This document shows, piece after piece, positions 13,493 through 25,861 of a stretch of DNA of 64,000 bases. Within the stretch, counting starts at the first letter, position 1. Each line of letters opens with the position of its first letter. A program made the translations under genes and the position numbers. The notes beneath the pieces are model-generated. The model had not been told where the DNA came from and searched no databases. It saw nothing but the letters and a program-made list of their open reading frames with translations. The DNA is from Lateolabrax maculatus (taxonomy: Eukaryota > Chordata > Actinopteri > Acropomatiformes > Lateolabracidae). Location: NCBI GenBank assembly GCA_031216445.1, contig CM062201.1:7186501-7250500 (forward strand), in the 5' to 3' direction.

Positions 13493-14226
13493 CAAGTCAA
13501 GCATGTAAAATGCTTCTAATCCTTTTGTCAGACACAATGCAACACTTTTGTCTTAACAATCAAACTTGTGATGAATCTGTCAGCTTGTGTTATGACTGCG
13601 GCGTGAAGAGACACTTCTGTGAAGATCATTTTAACAAACTAAATGGCTGGTTGAATCTGTCAGGAATTAGTTTGTGGCCTGCATAAATTTAAATGAAATA
13701 TTGATGAAAATGCTGTGCTTGAGTGATGATTCAAGTGGTTACACATAAACCACGATGCCTGTCTGAACATACCTCTAGGGACACTGTAGAGGACAAGTCC
13801 TGTCTGTTGAGCTTAAACACTGCAGTCACACATGCTTGGAAAGACAAACTGGCCATTTTCACTACAATTTTTAGGAGTTTTAAACTTTGTTGTGAGTGTA
13901 GCACTCAGATCAGCTCTTGTTAAGTCAGAGAAGTCAAGGACATTCCCTTGTAGAGATGTTCTTGTATCTCCCAGCTACATTTTGACCATGTTTGGGTCTT
14001 CAAGTGAAGACACAAAGTTTGCTTTGTGGGACGAGTCCAACCTGACCAATAAATTCATTTTCTATTTCTGCATATCCTCAGCTGATTAAACAGAAACATA
14101 AAAACTTAGCTGCAGAGAAGGAGAAAGAGAAACATGAAGCCGATACAGCCGAGAGCTATAAGATGAGCATGTGTAAAGCAGACTTAAGGTTGATCTCACT
14201 CAGCGCCTCCCAGATGCCCGAATTAC

Positions 14227-14292
14227 TGCTAATTTCTAATATCATTAGCATCATGTCTGCCAGTGTCATGTTAATGAGGGTTTAACATGACA
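14227..14292. other. Two inverted repeats in a CNE-like island
   Basis: TGCTAAT/ATTAGCA (14227-14233, 14244-14250) and a perfect 11-bp pair TGTCATGTTAA/TTAACATGACA (14264-14274, 14282-14292) with a 7-nt loop. The neighbourhood 14200-14460 is rich in TAAT homeodomain-type cores and looks like non-coding regulatory DNA. Function is inferred, not shown. Confidence 0.5.
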
Positions 14293-17246
14293 ATGAGGTT
14301 TTCTAAATGAGCAGCTGGGGGAAATGCAGCGCTAAAATAATTACACAGCAACGTGCTGCAAATCACGACTTCACTGTGATCTCCAGCGTTATGCCTGTCG
14401 TGGATTTGTTTCCAGTGGAGGGAAGTGTTTTCAGGCTCAAAAAAGATTTCCATTGAGCAGAACAGGCTTTACATTTTGTTCTTTGCTGTATGTATAATTA
14501 ACAAACTGTTCCAGATGAGTCTAATAAGATTAGCATTTGAAAAGTGCAATAAGGGAAATTAATAATGCAAATGGGGAGAACTGCACTGGTGTAGATCTTG
14601 GCAATAAACCAAGGCCAACATGTTTCAGTAACCCATTCAGAAACACTAACCCTCTGATAAAGAGAGAATGTTGCTATAAAAGTAAGCAGGGCTGACAAAT
14701 AGGAATAAATATGCACAATAACAAAGCATTTTAGAGTTCACAGAGATATCTGCTTCAGTGACACCCAGGACAGTGTCGTCTCTTATCTGCCTTTTTGACC
14801 CCAGAGCTGTCTGAGGGTTTGATTCCAGCCACAGCAAACAGAAGATGGCAGTGGAGATAACAGATACTAAGACTGAGTCACATCTTAACAATAAAAGCCA
14901 TTCAACTCAAAGTTACACCAAATTTCACAGGTAGGTCTCTAATCTGCCAAGATATTTCCAAAGTGCACTGCAAAAATATCCCCTAAGGACAAGCAAAATA
15001 TTGTGAAAATATCAGTAAAAATAAGATTTAATTATCCCAAAATAAGAGATTCTAACTTTCTTCAAACAGTATTTCAACAGTGGCTCATACTCACTGGCAG
15101 CACTGTGGTTGAGAGCATGTGGGTGTTTAAATGATTTTGTACTTGTATGCTACACCTCCCCATGATGAGAAACATATGGCTGTATAAGAAGCTATAGGGA
15201 AAGCAAACGCAACGCAACCCAAACAGCTGTCTGTCTCCACAGCAGTTCAACGTAATGTAATAAAAGCAGTTCAGATGAAAAACTAACAAACTGACAGGTG
15301 CCTCTAGACCACTTTCATAAGCTGAAAATACAACATTTCCTCTCTGAGCTCTGGGGGTTTTATAAAGTGGGACCATGTGTTTTAAGAATCTGTTTCTTAT
15401 TAGAAATAATGGCTGCCAGCCTATTCTTGGCTCTGGTTTATAGAGCTTCCAGCAGCTGGATCAGTGGGGTGCAGGGGGGCAGCAGGGGCCTAAGGCTATT
15501 TAGGTACAGCACTACTCTCATCAACCACAGCCCGGTTGCTCTTGGCTAAATCCCTCCCAAACCTCTTTCACATTCGACCAACCAGGTAACCAACCAGACC
15601 ATGTAGAAGAGAATTAAGGAGTTACGGGGAAATTGGCTGGGATGTCCACTGGAGGGTTGCCAAGGTTTTCCAAACCTTCAGGCCACCTCCAGAGGGAAAA
15701 GGGAGCACTTCCTGGGTCAATGAAGAGGATGTGGTGGGAATGAGCCACTATGCGCAAGCTGTCAAGAACAGGATCCTGAGAAGCCGGGGTTAATAAGGCT
15801 TGGCAGGGGTGTTCCCACGGTAACCGCCATGGTTACCCAAGGCTTTAGCCAAGAGATGGCTGCAGGGGAGGTAAATTCGATCTGGGTGAGAGAGCTGAAT
15901 CACTGGACATCATGGAGGGAGGGGGAATTTGATGGACTCAGCAATCTCATAAACTTTACTGGCAATTAATACTCCTGCCAATGGGGAGAGCTTCAGTAGT
16001 CTTTATGATCTGAGACCTGTTGCTGCTGAGCCATATGGGATATATTTCATTTTACAAAAAGCAAAATTAAGTTTAATTTTATGAGCCAGAGTGATGGATA
16101 ACTGTAGTTGAAGGAGCAAGAGCTACATAAAGAGCTACTTATAGAAGAGAGCTATTAATAAAGTGGCAGTGATATTTTACAGCAGGCATTGAAGGGAACT
16201 AATTTACTCAAAGAAAACATGAATGTTTTCCATTGTAGCATGACCTCTAAGAGAATGACTGTGACTTTGTGAAAGTGTACTTTCAAGAAAAGTTTGAAGA
16301 AAAATATGAACTCAACACTTTGCTTCGTTTTGTATGCAGCTGTCTCTATGTCAGCATAGCAACAAGGGAGTTAAGTAGAAGAAAATGTTCTACATCAACA
16401 TTCACCGTGTCCGTTGTTCCTTATCAATATCATCTGCAGCAGCAGCACCATTATGACAATTTATCCTCATCAAATCATGAAAAACTCTTGTTCTTGCTAT
16501 TGTAAACACAATGAATCTCTCCACAGCTGAATGCAGTCAATTCAAGTACATTCTCTGCAGGTTGTTGAAAGCCATTTTGGCAAATGAGGAAAATCACAAA
16601 AACAAACAGGCAGACGATGAAGCAGCAGCAGAAAAATGGTACATGAGTAAATTAGAACACTTCATCACAAACTTACTCCTGGAATGTACTGAACATCATA
16701 AACTGAGATCTAACGCTGTGTCTGAGAGGGGATATTTCCTGTAGGCCTTCATAAAGCTTTGCAGTGTTTAGCTTTTAGAAAAAGAATAAAAGCAAAACTA
16801 CTGTCTCGCTATTTTTTTGCATCATTTATTTCAATACTTAGGTCCTCCAAGCACAAAGATTATCTGCAAACTGATTGTATTCTTACATTTCCTGAATACA
16901 CAAAAGGAACTGAGCTTTGAGTAAAAATGTGCCAGAAAGAGATAACTTTTGAGTGAAAAGATGAAGTGCACGATGAAATTGCGGTCTACAGGAATACTGT
17001 TGCAGAACTCCCTCTGGTCCCAGAAATAACCGATGTGGGATGATCCATAACTGGGATGTATAATCTGACAGGGGATGAGATGCCATGCTTTCACAAAAAA
17101 CCAAGACTAAACCCGAGGGAAACTGAAGAGGTATTTGAGGTTTAGTTTTGCTGGTTTTGTCTTTTGTCCTTCTGAACGGTTTGTGTTTGTAGCCTAGGGG
17201 CTTACTGGACAGCAGTCCGCTCTACTGTCTGGGCTACGGTCCAGGC

Positions 17247-17268
17247 TGGTGGTGGTGGTGGTGGTGGA
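17247..17268. repeat. (TGG)n microsatellite
   Basis: Seven trinucleotide units, G-rich on the plus strand. Confidence 0.85.
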
Positions 17269-19074
17269 TGCTTTGGCTTTGGGCTTTCACCCCCGTGGTT
17301 GAACCTGAGCCCTGCAGCTGCTCATTACTGTGCAATGGAGGGGCTGGGATTGCTTTATGAGCCCTGGGAAAGTCAGGAGGGATTCTCTGCACTACAAGCT
17401 AAGCAGTCCAGTTACATCAACAGCGAGCCCAGGGACGCACGGCTAGCCCAGGCTAATCCCAATATCCAATTTAAAATGTTGAGAAATGATAACCAGATGT
17501 CAAAGGTTTATGTTTCTGCCTCAAAGTCCACTGGGCTGCAAAGCAAAGGGGGTTATGGAGGACGTTAGACATGAGAGCTATCCTTCCAAGTGGGACCTGA
17601 CTCAGTTGGAATCAGGACTTGTCTTCTGTTCCAAGCAGTCGCTCCAAAAATTATTTTTTCAATATACAAACAGATATAGATGAGGCTGAGCAATGGTTCT
17701 TAATTTGTTATTAGATCCATCTCTGGATATTATCTGTCTGTAAGTGTGTTTAAGCTTTTAGGAGGTATTTTGTAATGAATTGTCACGCTATTTGGTGTAC
17801 CCACTGTTGCTCTAGGCTGTGGTTTTCTACAATTGCCAGAATGAAAACTAACATGAACTTGAAATTGAACTTGAGTATGAGAATATCAGTATATGCTTTT
17901 CAAGCAGTTCATGAACGCTGGGGTGTGTCTCATCAAGCTGCTGCCCGCCCTAACATGTGTTGTGGATGCACTACATTCTGGTCTATTTATATTATTATCA
18001 GAGATATCTCTATGGTATATCCAGTATCTCTGGCTACCTCACAATAGGTTTTCCCTTTTGTTGTTGTTGAACATTGATGCAAAATAGGCCTCAAAAAGCT
18101 CATGCATAAAACCTACCATACAATTGATTTTTTTAGATAGTTAAAACTTCCTGCTTTCAAACACAGATGTAGCTGCCTTGATCATATTTCAGCAAGTTAG
18201 ACAAAAATACAACGTCAAACAACAGAATTGGCCCAGAAAGCCCTGGCGCTTTTTGGCATTAATGACTGAACTTGTGAGTGTTTAATTATGCTATTTGGTA
18301 CGTGGACATCCAGAAATCTGAGACAAACAAGACGGTTGTGATTCACCCTCTGTTCCTCGTTTCGGCTCACTAACTCTGCTGAGTGCATTTCTCAAACTCC
18401 TGTAAATCATTAGCAAGCTGCTCTAATGAACAGGTTGTTCACCTCTCTCTTTACCTCTCTCCCTCTCTCTCTCACTCCAGCCCTCCTTGCTCCTTATCAC
18501 CGCCAATTGAGAAATCCAAATGAGCAAACACTGAGTCACTGCACCTGCGTTTCCGACCTTCAATCACGGCGACTTATCACAATAGCCTCAATTCAAACAC
18601 TGTCTACCACTGCAGAGAGCAAGTGCAACACGCTGAGAGGAAAGAAGTGAAGTCAGCGCTCCTGCCATTAAGGCCGGGGGCATGGTTCACAGTGAGGAGG
18701 CCTGCTTGACCAATCGAGAACAGCTATTTGGCTCTAACTCGGGTCGTAAATCGGAATGATACAGCACTTGCACGGCAACACTCTATTTGGCATTTCAGTG
18801 AAGAACTGACCTTTTGTATGTTCCCCAAAACAAAGTGGGAGTTAATCCGCTGTAAAAATTCACCAAATGTCATGTGTAAAGAAAAGCCTGCAAGCGTGGA
18901 GAAAAGTATGCAATAAAAAACAAAAGTGTCACATGACTTCTGATTTGTTCACACCCACACGCCAATTACAACAGACTAATCCTGACGCCTGAGAATCCTC
19001 CCTTCCTCCAGCTGTTTTTCTTGTCACTAAAGAGAGAAGAGCTGCAAAAGTATATAGACTCCTCTGTACATACT

Positions 19075-19485
19075 TAGGCTACATCTACACTGATATGTTG
19101 TCGCTTTAATATGTACAACTTTTGCTACATTTGCACACTACTCCGGCATTTTAAAACCCCTAAAACAGAGACTTTGACTTTTTAGGTTGATATCTCCGGG
19201 ATTGCGTTTTAGTCTGGACGGGCGGAGGCAGACACTTTTGAAAAACAATGACGCTTCCTGATTGGGTCTTAACATGTGTAACAAATAAATAAGTGTTGCT
19301 GACCTTGTCATCTAGGCGGAAGAAGCAAGTTATTATTTGAGTGATTTGCCTACATTGAGCGCCAGGTTGGGTGAGGTAAGTATGGACGTGGAGATTATAT
19401 CAGAAACTATGCTAAAACAGTCCAGAGGACAGAGATTGTTTTTGTTTTAAAATGAAAACGTCACGGTTTGGACTAGGGCCCTTGA
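19075..19485. mobile_element. Decayed MITE (hAT-like, non-autonomous)
   Basis: Starts near CTACATCTACACTGATATG and ends near AAAACGTCACGGTTTGGACTAGGGC. These degenerate inverted ends, with an internal GTCTGGACGGGCGGAGGCAGACAC and TTTTAAAATGAAAACG, resemble the common fish MITEs built on CGTTTT/AAAACG words. It has no coding capacity. The family is recognised from memory and the boundaries are approximate. Confidence 0.45.
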
Positions 19486-19499
19486 GGGCAATCTTAATG

Positions 19500-19840
19500 C
19501 TAGAGTATACAGTTATATATTTGACAATAATGTGCTTTGTGGCAACAGTTTTGGAACGCCTTTTCCTGTTTCAACATGACCATGCCCCTATGCAGAAAGC
19601 GCTCCATAACTAAATGGTTTTCCAAATTGGTGTGGGATAACTAAATTGGCCTGTGCAGAGTCCTGACCTCAACCCTTATCCAAAACCTTTTGATTTGAAC
19701 AAGAATGCAGACTGCAAGACAGGTCTTGTCACCCAACATCAGTGGCTGGCCTTACTAATTATCCTGAAGCTGGATGGGAGCAAATCCCTGTAACACAGTT
19801 CCAGGATCTTGCGAAGACCCTGAAGGAGAGCCTCTGGATA
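19500..19840 (+). mobile_element. Tc1/mariner transposase fragment (decayed)
   Basis: Plus-strand translation in broken frames recalls the C-terminal part of a fish Tc1-like DDE transposase: FQHDHAP at about 19575, a WPVQSPDLNP-like motif at about 19650-19680, then text matching the QHQWLALL-type tail to about 19835. Stops and frameshifts make it inactive. The DDE motif context (D then PDLNP) is visible, but the Glu of the usual NPIE is replaced. It lies directly after the MITE-like block. Confidence 0.75.
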
Positions 19841-20397
19841 GCACATGTTGTTGGAAGGAAGTGCTCAAATATTACATATAGGTGGAGTGTTTGTGACTTC
19901 AAATTGTGTTGGCCATGACGTGAAAAGGCCTGGAGTGAATGGCACCAAGCAGCCGAGCTTAACCCTGAGAACTCAATCATGATCCAGTTTGCACTTCAAC
20001 ACAATGTCCTTATCGAGCTGCTTCATCGTTTTCTGCTGGAACAAGGCCGACTCTGCCAATTCACCCTTGTCTGTCTGCCTGCACAATAGACTCCCTCAAC
20101 CTATTCAGACTGGAGTAAGACTCTTGTATGTGACTTCCCACACGGAGCAGGTGAGGAAAAAGACTGAATTTGTTTCTTTCCACTGGATATTTCTACCTTG
20201 AAGACAGTATCTCTACAGTTAGCACAGTTACCCCCCCCCGCTAAGAAAACACCTGTGTATAACAAAGGTTTTTGTTGGGACCCTCATGTTACAGGTAGCA
20301 ATTTAGTGAGCATGCAACTTCAATCAATTTCTCGCCTGGCGTTTGAAGTTGGCAGAATAAAAGTGTGCAGTGCCAAGCAGGCAGCATGAAAGAGGAA

Positions 20398-20426
20398 AAT
20401 CATCAAATCAAATCAAATCAAACTCA
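20398..20426. repeat. (ATCAA)n microsatellite
   Basis: About five units, slightly imperfect. Confidence 0.8.
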
Positions 20427-23400
20427 AGAGTACAGTAGCTTTAGTTCGATAAAAGGTAGGGGAGACAAACAATTACGAAAGAAATAAAAACAACAAACTG
20501 TCAGGTAAGTTTGGGGAGCAAAAGAAACTGTATTTCCAGTTCCACATTTATTTGTAACTTTTAACTAGTGGCCATATTGTATTATTAACTTCCATTTTAT
20601 GTTTACTGCACAGCTGTAAATATTATTAGCTTGCTCATATATCACAGGGCTGAAACAATCTGTTCATTGATTACAGAAAATTAACTAACAACAAGACTCG
20701 TCATGCAAAAATGCCAAACATTGTCCAGCTTCTCAAAGTGAGAAATTTCTCCTTTTCCATTTTTGACATCATTGTACACTGAATATCTTTGGGTTTGAGC
20801 TTGCTTGGACAAAAGAATAATCTGAAGACGTACCCTTGGGTTCTCAGATATTATGGACAGACAATTAATTGGGAATAAAAATAAGCATTGATTGCAACCC
20901 TATGTCAGCATTCAGAATTCACAGAATTTCCCAGTGCCACATAGGAAATGACGGGTGACGGCAGGACCATGCACCCATTATATCTGAGTGCACTGTGTTG
21001 CTGGAAGTTACACCAGAACAAGGCCAGTGGTGCACTGACACGTGACGACATACACACAAAACATGAATGGAGGAAGGAATTTGAGAAATTTCCAAAAGTC
21101 AACAGAGGCGCAAATACTCGACTTAATATCCTCCTCAGGTTTCATTGTTAACCTGAGCCGTTACTTATTGCAGAAACACAACCAAAGATCGCAAAATCTG
21201 CCTGTCAGGCTTCAGCGTCCACAGAAGCGGTTAATAATAAATGAGCAGGCAGGTGACATACAAAGTAGTCTTGTTATGTCTATCTGGTTTTCGAAGCATG
21301 GATGTAGTCGATGCATCATGTTGAGGTCAGGATAATGCTGGGAAGAATCTCAGGACAGGGGTCAAAAAGTAAGAGCACAGGTCATAGATTGCGGGATGCC
21401 TGAAGGTAATGGAGCCAAAGTGGTGCGGAAGCTCTGAAGATAATGAGCATGTGCTACTTTTCATACTCAGGTGACTTTGTATAGTATAGAGGTTGAGCAA
21501 ATGGGTGGGGCCACCTGTAGGGAAAAGAGAAGAAAACAACTAATCGGCAGAGGAAAAAGCAAGAGAGAAGGGGGAAGAGAAGAAGAGGAGAAAGAGCAAA
21601 TAGCAGAAAGAGCAATCAAAAAGCCAATCTTTCAACACGACAGCCTGAAGGTACACAAATGAGAACATGCGGAAATACAAGTTAGCAAAACCTCAGTTAA
21701 GTGAAGGACAGTGGGTGGGTTGGTTTAATGAGAATTTCTCGTTTATCACAAGCGGATTATCACAAAGGATAATATTTTCATTTCCGTTTGGCTATTACTC
21801 TTTTAGGTATGATGACAATGACTCACCAAAGTAATTGCGGAGACCTGTGATCTTCTGACTGTTTGTGTTTCTGCTGCGACAGACTTTGAAATTATCTTTT
21901 GATTGCCTGTCTGATTACTTATAGGCACAAAGCAAATTCTTATGTAAAATATCGACGGCCGAATTTGAACCCCTGACGTGCTACAAAGCCTTCAACCTGC
22001 CCCTCTTTATACCCTTGAGAGTTAAGACTTGTGGAGGGAATGCTTTGTAGACTAGTCAGACCCCTCCTCAGGTGATGGATGTGTGCCAGCAGCAGCAGCC
22101 TTGCCGCATATTCTCCTCCAGCTCTTTGCTATGTGCTTAATGTTCGCTTGGGCCCATCCCCAGCTCTCTCCCTCGCTCTCGTTCCCATTCCCCTCTCACT
22201 TGGCCCCACTCTCTCAGTCTCAGCACAATCAAGTGCCCCCGTCAGCGATGGGCATTTCATTACCTAAGTGCCAATTCCTTAGCAACCGAGCAGGTACTAG
22301 AACACTACAGCACCACTACAGCACCCCAAGGAAGCAACTGAATGATAATGAGAAGGCTCATGCTCTTGCCTTAACCCGAACTCAGTACATTTACATGGCC
22401 ACTGTGAACTGATCACTACGAAATAACCAGTTGAGAGTGATGGTTTGATTCCAGCATTTGTTTGGTTTTGTACTAAGTCAGTTTCCCCAATAACCCAAGG
22501 TTACATGATGGGTTTGAGGTCTGATCGAGAAATCAAAATTCTGAAACAAATCTGAAACAAATCTTGTTTTTTAAACAATCATTTTTTTCTTCTACCAGTG
22601 CCAGTGCTACCAGTGCATCTTTGCATGCAGAAACATCTCAATCCTGACCTTTTTGGTGGGGGCACAGAATCAAATCACTTAAAGAAGCCAGACTAAGATC
22701 TAAACATGCGAAAGTAATTTGAAAGAGACACAAGGAACCCTGCTCTGATAATCAGGTTAGGTTTACTCCAATTGTGACTTATATAACCAAGTGTTTACGT
22801 GAAGGTTCAAAGTTTGGTTATAGTGTCATTACAAGCATTAATGTGACTTTGTACATCTTGGCTAGTTCACCTGCCTGCTAGTTCAATGTACATTGAGAAA
22901 ACTGAGTTACTTCAAAAAGAATCTTGGACATTTTATAGAGGGTCAATCGATATGTCTAACCAGCCTACTTAAATATATTCAATGTCTTTCTGGGCTGCTG
23001 CCAAGACTTTGAAAGCTCAATGTTTCTCTGCTTGTCCATTTGTCCCATAAATGTCCCTGTAAGTTGATTAAACATGATTGATAAGGACACTTTCAGTCCC
23101 TGCAGTTCCTGGCACAACAACAACTTTAAATGCATCTGTGTGACCCTGTAAGAACGAGACTGATTTTAAACAGAAACTGAGGCTGAAATATATCTTAAAA
23201 ATCTACATTTCTGCAGTTGGAAGCAACGCATTTATAAAAGTAGTGGATACTGAGCAGTAGTAGTAGTGAGTCTGCCTTCAATTGAAGGAACCAGTGCATT
23301 TGTGTCAGCAAGTTTCTACCCTGCTGAGGTGTCTTCAGGCAAGACAGCGGCTCCAGGATTGCTTCGGCGCAACTAAATCCTCACATCTGACCTCCATGTG

Positions 23401-24211
23401 GGTGGTGGGGGGGAGGGGAGTGAAAAGAAAAGTCCTCAAAAGGAGCAATAAAGCTCCACCTCATCACATTAAGAGATCAGCGAACAGAGATACAGATATG
23501 TGGATGTGCGCCTTTCACTACCCCATTCTTAAAGAGCTGTAATAAAGTAAAATGTGGTTGGGAGTGTGATTAATACTGCTCTCCCAAAGGCACTGTGGCT
23601 TCCCAGTGGAGAGGAACTCCTCAAACATCTCCCTTCCCCCAGGCTAGAGATGGGGGAAATGGCCGTCGTCAGGTAAAATGACCCTTAATGCCTCCTGAAT
23701 AGGGCGGCTAACTTTACGCGGCCAGGCCATTAGGGAGACAAAAGGGAAGGCCAAACAGCAGCAGAAGACTACAGCTACCCCCAACCCCCCCACCCCACTC
23801 AGGGAAGGACTCCAAATGTAGCCTGTCTCTGCCCCACAAACACTCATCTCCCCATGATTTCCCCCACGCCTCAGTTCTCTGTGAGCGACAGAGCAGAACG
23901 GGACGCTCCCAAGTTGGAAAGGAATGAAGCAAGTGGATAAATCTGGAATGGAAAAAATTAACTGCGATGTTTGCATTTGGCCGCTGTTCAGCAGAAGCAA
24001 TCTGAATGACTGAGCGTGTATTGAAAACTGATAATACTCCTGAGCAAACATCCCCCTGCCCTCTGGGAGAGGCTGACAGTCATCGCTCACAGTGTTTGCA
24101 GTTGACTTGGAGGCCAGGAGGGGACCTGGAGGATGACTGAGGAGGAGGAGGAGCAGGAGCCAAGTTTATGTGCATTTCTCAGTGATGTGCAGTACAAACA
24201 CATAGAGTCCT

Positions 24212-24246
24212 GCACACACACACACACACAGACACACACACACACA
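24212..24246. repeat. (CA)n microsatellite, interrupted
   Basis: 35 nt with a single GA interruption. Confidence 0.9.
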
Positions 24247-25234
24247 GTCCTGTCTCACTTCACCATCTTCAAATGTTGAATAAACTTGCGGCCCAGACAT
24301 CAAAGTGGAATGGTGTTTGTGCATGCAGGCATTTACAGCGCTACTGAGTGACCACACAAGTCCTTCCACACACTCACAGGCCTGCAGCAAGGCAGACGGC
24401 CAGGCCTGGAAAGAGCAAATACCCAGAACTGTGCAACAGAAACATGCAATCCCTTCCTCTGAGTACTTGGTGAAGAATGTGGGAAGTGAGTGCTAAGCTG
24501 TGCTAACTGGGAAGTCTTGGTTTCCGCTTTCCGGGTGTAGACGAACACCAGTTGGCTGTTTGCCTTCATTCTACCTCACAACTAAAACAAACTGATCCAA
24601 GTTGGGGAATTTTCTGGCATTGTTTCCCCATTATTGATTAATAAGCCGATTTTGTAAAATATCAGAAAAGAGAGAAAAATGCTGATCATAGATTTTCAGA
24701 GCCCAACTTGAGGTCTTCAGTTTGTTCTGTCTACCAACAAAACCCAACAGAAAAGCAGCAAACCCTCACATGTGAGAAGCAGGAGCCAACACATGTAAAC
24801 ATTACATTCTTTGAAACTTAAAGTCACTGCTAAAAATGGCTTTTTCTTTGAGTTGAGCGCCTGTCACAGCCAGGGTCAGGTTACTCTGCCATGCAGGCCA
24901 ACAAAGGGAGGCAGAACAAAAAGGAGCAGCTCAAGCCCTGGCAGTGACTTCTGAAAGACCCGCTTCACAGAGGGCAATAATTTCACCTCATTTAGAACGA
25001 AATCCCCCTGAATAATCTGCCGACATGAGAACCTGTCTCTGCAACCCGGAACGGACAGGATGAAGTGTGCTTGGGTGACTGCGTGTGCGGGTCTTTCTGA
25101 TTACCAGGACTGACACGTTTTTAGGATCTGGTCACGTTAGCACAACCACAATGTCTGAACAGATGAAGAAAATGTGAAAAACCTAAACTGAAAATCAAAA
25201 GTACAAAACAGTGCTAGGTGACCTGAGCCGTTTT

Positions 25235-25575
25235 CAATTATGAAGTCCGGACAATGCGCGGACAATCAGGTCCGGACTATGTGGGTTCAGGAGTCCACTC
25301 TCCCATTAGCTATTGCAGCATTTAGCTGGCTATGTTTATCAGCGCCAGCCACATTTATAAAACACAGCGGCTGTGGATGAGGGGAGAGTTGACTGCTGGA
25401 AGTCAACATGCCCACTCGCTCGTCCGGACAATTACCTGCTGCGTTCACACACGGGCTGACTCGGACATTAGGCAGATTTTGTACTAGGGAGCTGGCCGGT
25501 TACTCCAACTGATGCGGACATTTGCGTTCACACATACAACGTGTCTGGACAATTTCAGGGTAGCAGTGCATGTGT
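25235..25575. mobile_element. Element built on repeated TCCGGACAAT words (MITE-like)
   Basis: Variants of GTCCGGACAAT occur at 25245, 25259 (CGGACAAT), 25270 (GTCCGGACTAT), 25422, 25461 (TCGGACATTA), 25514 (GCGGACATTT) and 25543 (GTCTGGACAAT). GCGTTCACACA occurs at 25441 and 25524. It is non-coding. The repeated words and self-contained extent suggest a non-autonomous fish repeat. Class and exact ends are uncertain. Confidence 0.5.
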
Positions 25576-25836
25576 GAAAGGGGTTACAGAAATGCACTGC
25601 AGCAAAGACCCTAAAAACAAGAAGAAACCAGTTAATTGGGTTATGATGTCAAGAGGGTCATGGTTTTGGAGGTGCAGAATTAATTTGAGGCCCTCATAAA
25701 TATCGGAATGTGTTTGCAATGACTTAAACCCTTTTTGATATAAAGACACAGTGGAAGGTGAATGAGAGTTTGGCATCGTGACATTCAGAGCAACACAACA
25801 TTCGAGCTCAAACTTAAAGACTTGTGTGTTTGTGAT

Positions 25837-25861
25837 TGTGTGTGTGTGTGTGTGTGTGTGT
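25837..25861. repeat. (TG)n microsatellite
   Basis: About 12 TG units following a degenerate TTGTG start. Confidence 0.9.

Noticed and set aside
23644..24090. 148-codon minus-strand open frame in agrn intron 2
   Set aside because: Composition and lack of any domain suggest chance; no supporting exon signals.
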